This document shows, one piece after another, positions 17,988 to 26,945 of a stretch of 64,000 nt of DNA. The notes below the pieces were generated by a model, which saw only the letters and a list, made by a program, of their open reading frames with translations, did no database searches and was not told the DNA's origin. The stretch comes from Gammaproteobacteria bacterium. Lineage in GTDB: Bacteria; Pseudomonadota; Gammaproteobacteria; Burkholderiales; Thiobacillaceae. Position 1 is the stretch's first letter, and every line of letters begins with the position of its first letter. The stretch is from assembly GCA_018820765.1 (NCBI GenBank), contig JAHJNN010000015.1:1-64000 (forward strand), in the 5' to 3' direction. The position numbers and the translations under genes are program-made.

Positions 17988-19288
17988 TATTTTTCTCCAG
18001 ACAAATTGGGTTCGCTATTGGCATAGTCGCCGTAGGCGTAATGCAGCCGGGCGGCCATCTGCCGGCGCTCGCCTTCGAGCGCGATGGCCATCAGTCCGGC
18101 GTCGATGCGTTCGCGCCGCGCCATCACCAGATCGGCCAGTTCGCCCTTGCCGCCGCGCCAAGCGGCCAGCGCCAGCGCCGCTTTTTCGTCGGCCAGCGGC
18201 AGCAGCACGTTGCGCTGGCGCGTAACGGCCCGGGCGAGGCGCTGGTATTCGGCAAAATCCGTCTCCAGCATCGCCGCGTGTTCGCGCAGCACGGCTTCGC
18301 GTTCCGCGTCGAGCGCCGCCCGCTCGGCCTGCCTGGCCGCAATTTGCGGGTTCTGGCGTGAACCGGTAAACACGGGCAAATCGAACGTGACGTTCACCAT
18401 GGCCATATCGCTGAACTGCGAGCCGCGTTTCTGGTAAGCCAGTTCCAGCGCCCAGTCCGGCTTCTTCCCGGCCTGGGCTTCGGCCACTTCCGCGTCGAGC
18501 ACGCGCGCCTTCGGATCGAACACCGTCAGCTCCGGGTGTCCATGCAGCGCATGCGCGAGCGCGTCGCGGTCGATCGGCCAGTCGGGCGCGCTGCCGGCCA
18601 GCGGCGCTTGCGCGCGCGGACCGACCCAGCGTTCAAGTGCGGCGACGGCCTGCCTGCGGCGCGCGTCGAGTTCGTCGCGGCGCGCCTCGATCATTGCGGC
18701 CTCCTGCCGCGGCGCAACGACCTCCAGCGCATTGCCCTTGCCGCCGGCGATGCGGGCGCGCACGCTGGCTTCGAACACGCGATTCTCCTCGACCAGCGCA
18801 TCGATGCCGGCAAGCTGGCGCTCGACGGCGTCGCGCGCAATCCAGGCCACCGCCGTTTCCCGCAGCACGGCCAGCCGGGTGATGCGGGTTTGCGCTTCCG
18901 CCTGGGCAACGCGTCCGCGCGCCGCCGCGACGCGGGCATCGCGCTTGGCCGCATTGGGGAATTCCTGCATCAGGCCGATGCGCCGCATGGTCATGAAATC
19001 GCGGGTCAGGCTGTAGCGGTCGGGCCCCTCGATGGGCAGGTTGTCGATCCCGAGTGCCAGTTTCGGATCGGGCAATTCGCCGGCCGGGATCGCCGCCTGG
19101 CGGGCCGCATCGATCTGCGCCGACTCCGCGCGCAGCACCGGGGTTTCGCTCACAGCGAGCGTCAGCGCGTCATCGAATGAAAGCGACTCGGCGCAGACCG
19201 ATCCGGCGAGGCCCGCCAGCACGAGCAGCACAGCCGTGCGGCAAACCGGGGGCCGCCACAGGCGGACGGCAGACAGGGGAATGACCAT
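17987..19288 (-). CDS. cusC: TolC/CusC-family outer-membrane efflux protein
   Basis: 433 aa. A signal peptide (TAVLLVLAGLAGSVCA) precedes two OEP repeats (SLSFDDALTLAVSETPVLRAESAQIDAARQ and the second half from ELTVFDPKARVLDAEVAEAQAGKKPDW). The long helices form the trans-periplasmic channel of the tripartite pump. ATG 19288 is preferred to the track start because AAGGAGTTGGAAC precedes it. Slightly shorter than E. coli CusC, and the mature N-terminus shows no lipobox cysteine. First of the three pump genes, 113 nt after the small Cys/Met-rich gene. Confidence 0.9.
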   Translation of the reverse strand: MVIPLSAVRLWRPPVCRTAVLLVLAGLAGSVCAESLSFDDALTLAVSETPVLRAESAQIDAARQAAIPAGELPDPKLALGIDNLPIEGPDRYSLTRDFMTMRRIGLMQEFPNAAKRDARVAAARGRVAQAEAQTRITRLAVLRETAVAWIARDAVERQLAGIDALVEENRVFEASVRARIAGGKGNALEVVAPRQEAAMIEARRDELDARRRQAVAALERWVGPRAQAPLAGSAPDWPIDRDALAHALHGHPELTVFDPKARVLDAEVAEAQAGKKPDWALELAYQKRGSQFSDMAMVNVTFDLPVFTGSRQNPQIAARQAERAALDAEREAVLREHAAMLETDFAEYQRLARAVTRQRNVLLPLADEKAALALAAWRGGKGELADLVMARRERIDAGLMAIALEGERRQMAARLHYAYGDYANSEPNLSGEK

Positions 19289-19401
19289 GTTCCAACTCCT
19301 TGCGAGAACGGCGACCATAGGACCGGCAGCGGCGCGATGGCGCGAAATGGCCGCAGCGGCGCCCGCTCGGGCGGACGCAGTGCAGCGCTCGGATCAGGGA
19401 G

Positions 19402-19752
19402 TCAGCGTTGAGCCGGCGGTCGCCAGGCGGCGGCCGGGTCGAAGGAGAACATGTCCGCCGCGACGCGCGGGAAGCGGGTGGCCGGAACCGGCTCCTGCGG
19501 CAGCACGTCGAGCGTGGAAAAAACCGAAAAATGCTGGCCGCCGGACTGGCAGGGCTGGCCGGACTTGCAGGCCTTTCCGGTCTGCGAGCCGGATTCGTCG
19601 CAGCAATCGTGCGCGGCATCGGCATCCACCATCGCCATCATGGCGGCGGCTTCCATCGGGCAGGGCACCAGCGGCTGCGCGAAGTGCGCGTAGCCCTGCA
19701 GCGGAACCGCAATGGAAAGCAGCAGGAAGAGGAATACCCGGAGTCGGCGCAT
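19402..19752 (-). CDS. Small secreted Cys/Met/His-rich protein leading the cus operon
   Basis: 116 aa. The signal peptide MRRLRVFLFLLLSIAVPLQGYA is followed by PCPMEAAAMMAMVDADAAHDCCDESG and then GKACKSGQPCQSGGQHFSVF: six cysteines, several methionines and histidines in about 45 residues. This composition suggests Cu/Ag binding in the periplasm, though there is no family I can name. Similar short ORFs precede CusCBA-like operons in other betaproteobacteria. The start is supported by the signal peptide but has no ribosome binding site; the promoter below would give an almost leaderless mRNA. Confidence 0.75.
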   Translation of the reverse strand: MRRLRVFLFLLLSIAVPLQGYAHFAQPLVPCPMEAAAMMAMVDADAAHDCCDESGSQTGKACKSGQPCQSGGQHFSVFSTLDVLPQEPVPATRFPRVAADMFSFDPAAAWRPPAQR

Positions 19753-19758
19753 GGCCCG

Positions 19759-19787
19759 ACTGTAGCGCGTGCGGCCGGGTCAGGCAA
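19759..19787 (-). promoter_or_regulatory. Predicted promoter of the first cus operon
   Basis: Minus strand -35 TTGCCT (19787-19782), 17-bp spacer, -10 TACAGT (19764-19759). The -10 ends 6 nt before the ATG at 19752, so transcription would start at or within a few bases of the start codon. No copy of the copper box found in the second island is present here. Confidence 0.5.
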
Positions 19788-19890
19788 GCCGTAGCCTGCT
19801 CGGGGTCCGGCTCCCGAATGCGTTGCCGCCATAAACGGCCGTGGTCAACGTTGCGGTTAATAAACAAACCCCGAACAAGCCTAATTGCCC

Positions 19891-20095
19891 GTCATTGCGA
19901 GCGAAGCGAAGCAATCCAGTGCTTTGATTGGCAAGCAATTCCTGGATTGCCGCGTCGCTGCGCTCCTCGCAACGACGACTTGTTCAGGTCTTCCCTAAAG
20001 CACATCTGAAATCGTATGTCGCGTCCCGCCACGCTGGGGCGCTCGCGGTAAAGGCACGCTCCTCGCAAAGACGACTTGTTCATGACTTCCTTGGA
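19891..20095. repeat. Dispersed REP-like repeat with second partial copy
   Basis: Positions 19891-19979 form an imperfect palindrome: gtcattgcgagcgaagcgaagcaatcc at one end and ggattgccgcgtcgctgcgctcctcgcaacgac at the other. The tail gctcctcgcaa-gacgacttgttca-g-cttcc appears again at about 20064-20093. A related full copy is at 61851-61941. The rest of 19753-20203 shows no gene. Confidence 0.75.
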
Positions 20096-20127
20096 AAACC
20101 CCGGAATGGAACGATTTGATATCTGAT

Positions 20128-20147
20128 GCCACCTTGTTTAAGGTGGC
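20128..20147 (+). promoter_or_regulatory. Perfect hairpin upstream of the secreted-protein cluster
   Basis: gccacctt-gttt-aaggtggc is a perfect 8-bp stem with a 4-nt loop, 56 nt before the ATG at 20204. No T-run follows, so it is not a classical terminator. It may be an operator dyad or a leader structure. Confidence 0.4.
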
Positions 20148-20203
20148 AAACAGCGCCGATCAACAGGGGGGCGCATATACATAATTTTCTGGCGCTTCAA
20201 CCA

Positions 20204-21292
20204 ATGAGAACAATCACCGCACGCTGTCTCCTGCTTGCCGCTCTGCTGCTTCCCGGCTTCGCCGTTTCGGACGAACTGACCGATCTGCTGGATATGTCGG
20301 AACAATTGGACAAACAGGATCGACAGGACTTTACCGCCCTGATCGAACAAGCCGAATCCTGTACGCGGGCGAGGGATTTCCGCTGTTCCGACAACGCACT
20401 CGCGAAAGCCGGGAAACTCCCCACCAACAACAAAGACCGCAAACGTTTGCAGCTTGCCACGGCCAATCTGCAGGCCGCGCGGCAACAGGTGCAACAGGAG
20501 GAGTACGCCGCGGTGAAAAAGCGCGAAGCCGAAAAAACCGCCGCGCTTGAGCAGCAGCAAGCCGAGCGCAAGCGCCGCCGAAGAGAAGAAGAAGCCGCCT
20601 GGGACCGGGAACGGCAAGCGGATGCGGCCAGGAGCAGTCGTGAAATAGCCCATGCCTTCGACAAGATGAACCGAGATTTGTCCGGCTTTACTGCGCAGCA
20701 AAACCGCCAGATGCAGCGCACGGGCGATCTCATCGCCCAAAACGAACGCAGCAAGCGCGAAGCGCGCGAGCAGGAGCAGGCGCGCGCAGAGCGTGATCGC
20801 CAGGCGGCGCGCGCAGAGGCCGACCGCGCCCAGGCGCACCGCGACGCCCAACTGCGCGCGGATACGGACCGGCGCGAAAGCGAAGCGCGGGAACGCGAAC
20901 GGCAACAACAAGCCGACGCCACGCGCCAGGAAGCCGACGCCCGCCGGGCGCAACAGGAATCGGACCGCCTGGCAGAGGCAAAAGCCAGGGCCGGCGCCAG
21001 AGACGATTACTTGAGCCGGGTCGCCGGCGGCACGCGCCTGATGGGCAAGACCTGTTTCGGCGAACAGCATGTGCTGGGCACCTTGCCGCAGATCACGCCG
21101 CGCGCCGTCGCCTGCGTCGATGTGCATTTCCGCGCCTACTGCCCGGGCAGCAGCGCGGCCATTTCCGGCGTCATCAGGAACATGCAGGGCATGAAGACCG
21201 GCTGCTATGGCGACACCGCGCGGATCGGCCATGTCGCCTGCCAGGCCGAGGCGCTGCGTGTCGAGGTGGTCGCGGCACGCGCTTGCGAATAA
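20204..21292 (+). CDS. Secreted coiled-coil protein of unknown function
   Basis: 362 aa. A signal peptide (MRTITARCLLLAALLLPGFAVS) precedes a short Cys-containing segment (AESCTRARDFRCSDNALAKAGK), then a very long charged helix rich in Glu, Arg, Gln and Ala (about residues 85-270, for example REQEQARAERDRQAARAEADRAQAH). A compact C-terminal domain with five cysteines (KTCFGE, VACVDVHF, AYCPG, TGCYGD, VACQAE) ends the protein. The spaced cysteines suggest disulfides in the periplasm. No family recognised. First of three similarly oriented secreted genes. Confidence 0.72.
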   Translation: MRTITARCLLLAALLLPGFAVSDELTDLLDMSEQLDKQDRQDFTALIEQAESCTRARDFRCSDNALAKAGKLPTNNKDRKRLQLATANLQAARQQVQQEEYAAVKKREAEKTAALEQQQAERKRRRREEEAAWDRERQADAARSSREIAHAFDKMNRDLSGFTAQQNRQMQRTGDLIAQNERSKREAREQEQARAERDRQAARAEADRAQAHRDAQLRADTDRRESEARERERQQQADATRQEADARRAQQESDRLAEAKARAGARDDYLSRVAGGTRLMGKTCFGEQHVLGTLPQITPRAVACVDVHFRAYCPGSSAAISGVIRNMQGMKTGCYGDTARIGHVACQAEALRVEVVAARACE

Positions 21293-21339
21293 TCATTCCG
21301 ATTTCACACCCATTGCAATTTTCTGGTCTGGGAGCCCCC

Positions 21340-22875
21340 ATGAAAAGCCTGTTGTTCGTATTCGCCGTGTTGTTTGTCCTGCCGGCCCATGCCGACTCCA
21401 TGCTGCGCATCAGTTGTGAAGAGCAGGACCTCGGCGCGGAAATCACCCTCAACGGCGAATTCAAGGGTGAATGCCCGTTGGATTTGAAGGTCAAGCCGGG
21501 CAAATTGATTATCGATTTGAAAAAACCGATCAATGAAGACTACGAAAAACACTTCATAAAAGAAATGCGCATCGGCGATGGCGTGGTGCAGAAAATTGAA
21601 GCGAAATTTTATGTATTCGTAACGCCCGCCCGTGCAGAGCGCATCCAGAAAGAAAAATCGGCCTCCGCAGCGCGATTTAACGAGCGGGTGTATGTGATTG
21701 CGCCGGTGCTGGCGGAGTATCAGCAGAACGACATCAAGCCGGGCAACGGAAAAACCTTCAAGGACTGTGACACCTGTCCGGAGATGCTGCTGATTCCCAG
21801 CACCGGGGGCGTATGGATCGGAGACGGTACTAAGAGTAATCATTATGTGCATATCGTCGCCTTCGCCCTGGCCAGAACCGAGGTCACGCAGGCGCAGTGG
21901 CAGGTGCTCATGGGGAACAACCCCAGCCGCTTCAAAGAGTGTGGCGGCGACTGCCCGGTGGAAAATGTCAGTTGGCACGATGCGCAGGCCTACGTGAAGA
22001 AGCTCGCCGAGGTAACCGGCAAGCCCTACCGGCTGCCCTCCGAATCGGAGTGGGAATACGCCTGCGGTGCCGGCAAGGACGATAAATACTGCGGCGGCAA
22101 TGATCTTGACGCCGTCGTCGCAAAGATAGAGGGATACAACGCTAAAACCTCCACCAGTGATGACAAAACGAAAACCGTCGGGCAGAAGGCGCCCAACGCC
22201 TGGGGCCTGTTCGACATGAGCGGCAATGTGAGCGAGTGGGTCGAAGACTGCTTACACTACAACTATTTCGCGAACAATGGCGCGCCAGATGACGGTTCGG
22301 CATGGACCAGCTATCCCCGGGACCTCAATCCCAATGCAATAAAAGGGTGGTGGGGTAGCTGCGACAAAGCGCGCGTGCTTCGCGGCGGCGGGGGCATGGT
22401 CAGCCGCTATGTCGACGGCTCAACAAACATGGAGCGAACGCGTCAAGAAAGCAGGAAGCCGGAAGACAGATACCACTATCGCGGCTTCCGTGTCGCCATG
22501 ACCCTGGACATGACGGAGCAGGACATGCCCCGATATGTCGAGCGGGATTGCAAACGCAAAGCCGATGCGCATGCGAAATCGCGATTGGGTGAAGTAGTCA
22601 GCGTGGATCGCAACGCACAGCGTCTTGAGCTCAAGCTCGATGCGCCTGCCGCTAAAGACGGAAACTTGTACGGCTATGTGCTCACCAAGGAACACACCCG
22701 GCTTTACCCGAAGCTAAACGTTACGGCTGGCGCCACCAATTTCGTGCTGACGGAAAAATCGCTTGATGGCGTGTCTATGGGCGACGTTTATTATGCAACC
22801 AGATATACCAGCGGGTGCTGGGGCAGCACTGCCTACTGCGCATTGGCGAAACAAACTTGCCCGACGTATTGGTGA
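21340..22875 (+). CDS. Secreted FGE/SUMF1-domain protein with extra N- and C-terminal domains
   Basis: 511 aa. A signal peptide (MKSLLFVFAVLFVLPAHA) is followed by a PEGA-like beta domain (ISCEEQDLGAEITLNGEFKGECPLDLKVKPGKLII), a helical linker, and an FGE-sulfatase domain from about residue 140 to 385 (ARTEVTQAQWQVLMGNNPSRFK, YRLPSESEWEYACGAGKD, WGLFDMSGNVSEWVEDC). A C-terminal domain of about 120 residues has four cysteines. PEGA plus FGE architecture occurs in bacterial envelope proteins of unclear role, often as binding modules. ATG 21340 follows GGGAGCC. The middle region is visibly AT-richer than surrounding genes, hinting at transfer. Confidence 0.82.
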   Translation: MKSLLFVFAVLFVLPAHADSMLRISCEEQDLGAEITLNGEFKGECPLDLKVKPGKLIIDLKKPINEDYEKHFIKEMRIGDGVVQKIEAKFYVFVTPARAERIQKEKSASAARFNERVYVIAPVLAEYQQNDIKPGNGKTFKDCDTCPEMLLIPSTGGVWIGDGTKSNHYVHIVAFALARTEVTQAQWQVLMGNNPSRFKECGGDCPVENVSWHDAQAYVKKLAEVTGKPYRLPSESEWEYACGAGKDDKYCGGNDLDAVVAKIEGYNAKTSTSDDKTKTVGQKAPNAWGLFDMSGNVSEWVEDCLHYNYFANNGAPDDGSAWTSYPRDLNPNAIKGWWGSCDKARVLRGGGGMVSRYVDGSTNMERTRQESRKPEDRYHYRGFRVAMTLDMTEQDMPRYVERDCKRKADAHAKSRLGEVVSVDRNAQRLELKLDAPAAKDGNLYGYVLTKEHTRLYPKLNVTAGATNFVLTEKSLDGVSMGDVYYATRYTSGCWGSTAYCALAKQTCPTYW

Positions 22876-22894
22876 AAACTTGCTCAAATCGACA

Positions 22895-23737
22895 ATGACG
22901 CAATCACGGGCGGCGAAAATCGACACCCCAGCTATTCACGATGGCGCGCGGCAATCCTGCACGCCGGTAATGGTGGCGGTGATGGCACTGGCCCTCACCG
23001 GGTTTGCTTCGCAGTCCCTCGCCGGCGACATGAAAGATTGCATCAGTCTCGCCACCGAAAACGTTCCCGGTCAGACCACCACGCGTCAGGTGTTCATCAA
23101 CACCTGCGGCTGGCGCGTATATGCGTTCTGGTGCCATGTCAGCGGCGGGCAGTTACCCTGCAAGGCGCCCAAACATTTCCGTCAGGGACGCTATTTCTCG
23201 TCGGGCGAGCGCTACCACAACAGCTACACGCTGCCGAATGGCGTCAACGTCGATTACGGCGCCTGCTCGGGGATGAGCACGCGCATCGAGTTCGGTGCCA
23301 ACGGCAGCTACAGCTGCCCTGTCGAAGGCCTGAGTCTCGAGGGCAAAGGCCCCACGCGCAGCCGTGCGCTGTGCGACGACGGACATAAAGTCGATTTCGA
23401 CTGGCAGTTGAAGGACGAGAACGGGCATGGCGCGGTGGTGCAACTGAAAGATGGCGCCGTTTTCGTGCCGCTGGCGGAATACCGCGCCTTCGAAAAAAAG
23501 CCCGATGGCCAACCGCCGGGCGTGCTGGTCGATCGCCTGTGCAAATCCGCCCCGTCCCCGGGTTCCAGCCCAACGCTGCTCAACGGCATGAAAGACTGGA
23601 CGCGGCAGAAGACCGACACAATGGAGAACGAGGCCCGCGAGCAATGTGCGCGCCAGGACAACGCAGGCGACGCGTGCCAGCGCTTCCGCAATCCGCCCAG
23701 CCCCCCGCGCAATGCCGGGCCCGGCGTTCGGGGTTAA
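22895..23737 (+). CDS. Secreted cysteine-rich protein of unknown function
   Basis: 280 aa from ATG 22895; a later start at MVAVMALALTGFASQSLAGD is also possible and would give a cleaner signal peptide. The mature part starts DMKDCISLATENVPGQTTTRQVFINTCGWRVYAFWCHVSGGQLPCKA, a cysteine-spaced beta-rich domain, with further Cys pairs (GACSGM, YSCPVEG, ALCDDG, RLCKSA). The tail is Pro/Gly-rich (NPPSPPRNAGPGVRG). It follows the FGE-like gene by 19 nt. The two unknown secreted proteins and the FGE protein probably function together; no substrate or pathway can be read. Confidence 0.7.
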   Translation: MTQSRAAKIDTPAIHDGARQSCTPVMVAVMALALTGFASQSLAGDMKDCISLATENVPGQTTTRQVFINTCGWRVYAFWCHVSGGQLPCKAPKHFRQGRYFSSGERYHNSYTLPNGVNVDYGACSGMSTRIEFGANGSYSCPVEGLSLEGKGPTRSRALCDDGHKVDFDWQLKDENGHGAVVQLKDGAVFVPLAEYRAFEKKPDGQPPGVLVDRLCKSAPSPGSSPTLLNGMKDWTRQKTDTMENEAREQCARQDNAGDACQRFRNPPSPPRNAGPGVRG

Positions 23738-23842
23738 TCACTGCACGGATTCGACCGTCGCAGTTTGAACGCAAGTTTCGGATTGCAGCCTGCGGCAAGG
23801 CGGTGAACACTGTACCTGTTCCCGGTCAAACTGGATGCCGCC

Positions 23843-24937
23843 ATGGATACCGAACTTCTCGCCACCCTGCCGAACGCTGCCCCGATGGAGGCCGCGAAGC
23901 TTGCCGAGCAGCGCTGGCAGGCGGTCGTCCGCCGCGACGCGCAGGCGGATGGCGAATTCGTCTACGCGGTCCGGACCACTGGCGTGTACTGCCGGCCTTC
24001 GTGCCCGTCGCGCGCCGCCAAGCGGCAGAACGTGGAATTCTTCGAGTCGCCCGAGCTTGCCGTCGCGGCGGGCTACCGCTCGTGCAAACGCTGCCGGCCG
24101 GATGCGCCTTCGCTGCAGCAGCAACGCAACGCGCTGGTGCGCCAGGCCTGCCAGGCCATCGAGCACGCCGCATCAGCACCGACGCTCGCCCAGCTGGCGC
24201 AGCAGGCCGGGCTGAGCCCGTTTCACTTCCACCGCATTTTCAAGGCCGCCACCGGCCTGACGCCCAAGGCTTTCCACCAGGCCGTCCTCGCCAAGCGGGT
24301 GGCGGCGTCGCTGCAGTCGGCGCAATCGGTGACTGCGGCCCTCTATGACGCTGGCTTCAGCTCGGCCGGGCGCTTTTACGAGGCCGCGCCCGCCCTGCTT
24401 GGCATGTCGCCCGGCAGCTATCGCAAGGGCGGTGCGGGCGAGCACATCCGCTATGCCGTCGAGCCCTGTACGCTGGGCTGGATCATCGTCGCTGCCACCC
24501 GCAAGGGGATATGCGCGATCGAGTTCGGCGATGCGGCGCCGACGCTGGCCGACCGGGTGCGCGCGCGTTTCCCGCAGGCGCAGTTCGAAGCAGCCGATGG
24601 CGAATTCACGCGCTGGGTCGCCCGTGTGCTCGCGTATGTCGAGCAGCCGCGCGGCGTTCTCGATCTGCCGCTGGACGTGCAGGGCACGGTCTTCCAGCGC
24701 CGCGTCTGGCAGGCCTTGCAGGCGATTCCCGCGGGGCAGACGGCGAGCTACGCCGAGATTGCCGGACGCATCGGCCAGCCCCATGCCTGGCGCGCCGTGG
24801 CCCATGCCTGTGCCGGCAATCCGGTGGCGGTGGCGATTCCGTGCCACCGTGCCGTGCGCGCCGATGGAAGTCTGGCGGGGTACCGCTGGGGGATCGCGCG
24901 CAAGGCGGAATTGCTGCGGCGGGAGAACGAAGAATGA
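23843..24937 (+). CDS. ada: Ada: methylated-DNA repair protein and transcriptional activator
   Basis: 364 aa, bifunctional. The N-terminal Ada zinc domain has C50, C54, C81 and C84 in the same spacing as E. coli (VYCRPSC, CKRC); C50 would accept methyl from phosphotriesters. An AraC-type HTH follows (LAQLAQQAGLSPFHFHRIFKAATGLTPKAFHQ). The C-terminal O6-alkylguanine methyltransferase has the AIPCHRAVRADGSLAGYRWG active site near residue 333. Normal length. Monocistronic and separated from the convergent SRPBCC gene by a hairpin. Confidence 0.95.
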   Translation: MDTELLATLPNAAPMEAAKLAEQRWQAVVRRDAQADGEFVYAVRTTGVYCRPSCPSRAAKRQNVEFFESPELAVAAGYRSCKRCRPDAPSLQQQRNALVRQACQAIEHAASAPTLAQLAQQAGLSPFHFHRIFKAATGLTPKAFHQAVLAKRVAASLQSAQSVTAALYDAGFSSAGRFYEAAPALLGMSPGSYRKGGAGEHIRYAVEPCTLGWIIVAATRKGICAIEFGDAAPTLADRVRARFPQAQFEAADGEFTRWVARVLAYVEQPRGVLDLPLDVQGTVFQRRVWQALQAIPAGQTASYAEIAGRIGQPHAWRAVAHACAGNPVAVAIPCHRAVRADGSLAGYRWGIARKAELLRRENEE

Positions 24938-24946
24938 CCAGATCGG

Positions 24947-24980
24947 CAGAGCCCGCGCGGCGCAGGCGGCACGGGCTCTG
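24947..24980. terminator. Hairpin between convergent ada and SRPBCC genes
   Basis: A perfect 9-bp stem (cagagcccg / cgggctctg) encloses a 16-nt loop, placed between two converging stop codons 54 nt apart. It likely serves both directions. There is no clear T-run on either side. Confidence 0.55.
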
Positions 24981-24991
24981 ACGCAAAGCCG

Positions 24992-25438
24992 CTACTCGCG
25001 GATCTCGGCCTCGACAAGCTTCGCGAGCAGCACAAGGGATTCCTGCCACCCGAGATAACAGGCCTCGACGGGTATCGCCTCGGGTATCCCTTCCTGCACG
25101 ATGTTCAACTCGGTTCCGAGCGACACCGCCCTCAGCGAAACCGTCGTCTTCATGGTGCCCGGCAGGTTCGGGTCGTCGAACGTGTCCGTATAGGAAATCC
25201 GCTCGTTCGGGACGAGTTCAAGATACTCGCCGCCGAACGCATGGCTTTGTTGCGTCGTGAAGTTCATGAAGGACATCCTGAAGCTGCCGCCCACCGTGGC
25301 ATCCATGTGGTGAACGTTGCCCGTGAAACCGTTCGGCGGGAGCCACTTGACCATCGCATCCGCATTCAGGAAAGCGCGATAGACGCGCTCAGGAGGAGCC
25401 CGCAGTACGCGGTGAAGGCGAACGGTGCCCGTAGCCAT
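24992..25438 (-). CDS. SRPBCC (AHSA1-like) domain protein
   Basis: 148 aa, cytoplasmic. The START-like fold begins [52 protein letters not shown] and ends with helix [17 protein letters not shown]. This is the polyketide-cyclase/AHSA1 type, which binds hydrophobic ligands; the ligand is unknown. GGAGAGCG precedes the ATG. Convergent with ada and divergent from the merR-type gene. Confidence 0.88.
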   Translation of the reverse strand: MATGTVRLHRVLRAPPERVYRAFLNADAMVKWLPPNGFTGNVHHMDATVGGSFRMSFMNFTTQQSHAFGGEYLELVPNERISYTDTFDDPNLPGTMKTTVSLRAVSLGTELNIVQEGIPEAIPVEACYLGWQESLVLLAKLVEAEIRE

Positions 25439-25579
25439 GGTGACGCTCTCCTTTCGTTTCCGGTTTCCCGGGGTTTGGCCTTCAGTCGGTCCTTCAATAT
25501 AGGTGCAGTCCCGCGCGTCACTTTATGCCACGGGCCAGTTCCTGCGCGCGAGTGCCTGGAACACCATCGGATCTTCCTC

Positions 25580-25611
25580 TTGACCATGGTCCCGACTCCA
25601 GAGTTTAGACT
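25580..25611 (+). promoter_or_regulatory. MerR-type promoter with 20-bp spacer and operator dyad
   Basis: -35 TTGACC (25580-25585) and -10 TAGACT (25606-25611) are separated by 20 bp, the over-long spacing typical of promoters activated by MerR-family DNA distortion. The spacer holds ACTCCAGAGT, a dyad like the ZntR/CadR/PbrR operators. It lies upstream of the regulator gene itself, so the whole operon is predicted to be autoregulated by metal. Confidence 0.75.
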
Positions 25612-25633
25612 CCGGTCAATGAAGGAGTCAGCC

Positions 25634-26062
25634 ATGCGCACCATCGGAAAACTTGCGACCGAAACCGACGTCACGACCGACACGGTTCGTTATTACGAGA
25701 AGGAGGGCCTGCTCGCGCCGGCCACCAAGACCGTGGCCGGCTATCGTCTCTATGACGAGGATGCCGTGCGGCGTCTGCGTTTCATCAGACAGGCGCAGCA
25801 GTGCGGCTTCAGCCTGTCGGAAATCCGGGAACTGCTGACCCTGAAAAATAGCGACGCGGCCTGCTGCAGGGACGTCAAAAGCGTGGCCATCGCCAAGAAG
25901 CTGCAACTGGAACACAAGATCCGCGCGCTGCAGACCATGTCCGGCGCGCTTTCCGGGCTGATCGCCATCTGCGATGACGAGACCCGCCCGCTGGACGAGT
26001 GCCCCATCCTCGGGGCGCTGGAAAACAGCATGGCCAGACAAAGCAAAGGAGGAAAGCGATGA
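25634..26062 (+). CDS. MerR-family metal-responsive regulator (CadR/PbrR/ZntR-like)
   Basis: 142 aa. The N-terminal winged HTH is [48 protein letters not shown], followed by the dimerisation helix. The metal-site cysteines are CC near residues 79-80 and the C-terminal loop [18 protein letters not shown]. The CPIL ending resembles Cd/Pb/Zn sensors, and Hg remains possible. ATG 25634 is preceded by GAAGGAGTC; the longer track ORF has no support. It is translationally coupled (ATGA) to the thioredoxin-like gene downstream. Confidence 0.9.
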   Translation: MRTIGKLATETDVTTDTVRYYEKEGLLAPATKTVAGYRLYDEDAVRRLRFIRQAQQCGFSLSEIRELLTLKNSDAACCRDVKSVAIAKKLQLEHKIRALQTMSGALSGLIAICDDETRPLDECPILGALENSMARQSKGGKR

Positions 26063-26331
26063 TCAAGGTGGACGTGTTTTCCTCGCCGGGCTGCGGCAAA
26101 TGCGGCCAGGCCAGGACCATGCTCAAGGCGGTCGCGGAAGAATTGGGCGCGGATAAGGTGCAGTGGCGCGACGTGAACATCCTGGAGGAAATGGATTACG
26201 CCGTGGACCTCGGCGTGATGGTGTCGCCCTCCATCGCCATCGACGGAGAACTCGTGTTTGCGTCGCTGCCCAGTGCCGGCAAACTGCGGGCGGAACTCGA
26301 AAAGCGGCTGCAACAGGGACATGCAGCATGA
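26059..26331 (+). CDS. Thioredoxin-like protein (CGKC)
   Basis: 90 aa, cytoplasmic. [30 protein letters not shown] shows a CGKC active site after beta-1, and the cis-proline loop is [15 protein letters not shown]. It resembles TM0996/MTH895-type small thioredoxins, which often travel with metal resistance or CcdA genes. Overlaps the MerR gene and the next gene by ATGA at both ends, so it is tightly coupled. It may pass electrons to the two CcdA-like membrane proteins or help release metal from thiols (inference). Confidence 0.88.
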   Translation: MIKVDVFSSPGCGKCGQARTMLKAVAEELGADKVQWRDVNILEEMDYAVDLGVMVSPSIAIDGELVFASLPSAGKLRAELEKRLQQGHAA

Positions 26332-26942
26332 GCACCTTGCTGCTCGTGACGGCGGCGGGGCTGGGTCTGCTGGCCTTTTTTGAGCCCTGCACCATCGCCA
26401 CGCATACCCTGTTCGCCGCCCGCAGCAGCCATGACGTGGCGCGCCAGCGTCGCGCGGCGCTCGCCCAGCTGGTTCTTTCGCGCAGCGCCTTGCTGGCAGG
26501 ACTCTTCGGCACCGCTGCCGCCATCGGTCTCGATGGGCTCTCCGCGTCACAGGCGGCGCTCATGCTCGGCATCATCGGCGCGGTCTATCTGGTGACCCGC
26601 CGGGTTTATCTGCCGGTTCCCCATCTCGAATTCTTTCGCCTCATCCCGGGCGGGCGCCGCCTGCCGCAGGCGCTCAAGCTGGGCCTGACGCTGCCCGCCT
26701 GCACCCTGCCGCTGGTGGCCGTGGTCGGCGCCATCGCCGCCCTGGGTCAGCGCATCGACCTCGCGGTGTTGGCGGGACTGGCCTTCGCCGGGATGTTCTC
26801 GCTGCCCACGGTGTGGGACAGCCTGCATGGCTTGAATGCGTCGCATCTGGCATTCCTGGGCAAGGCCGCCGGCGCGAGCCCCTACGTGACGGCCCTGTTG
26901 CTGTGGGGCGGCGCTTTTCTGATCTGGCAGACAGGCAGCTGA
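26328..26942 (+). CDS. CcdA/DsbD-like transmembrane protein, first copy
   Basis: 204 aa, about six membrane helices. FFEPCTIATHTLFAARS in TM1 and LTLPACTLPLVAVVGAI in the fourth helix give one cysteine per half, the CcdA arrangement for carrying electrons from cytoplasmic thioredoxin across the membrane. It is translationally coupled to the upstream thioredoxin-like gene. The sequence is divergent from standard CcdA, and the second copy follows 3 nt later; the two could form a heterodimer. Confidence 0.75.
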   Translation: MSTLLLVTAAGLGLLAFFEPCTIATHTLFAARSSHDVARQRRAALAQLVLSRSALLAGLFGTAAAIGLDGLSASQAALMLGIIGAVYLVTRRVYLPVPHLEFFRLIPGGRRLPQALKLGLTLPACTLPLVAVVGAIAALGQRIDLAVLAGLAFAGMFSLPTVWDSLHGLNASHLAFLGKAAGASPYVTALLLWGGAFLIWQTGS

Positions 26943-26945
26943 AAC

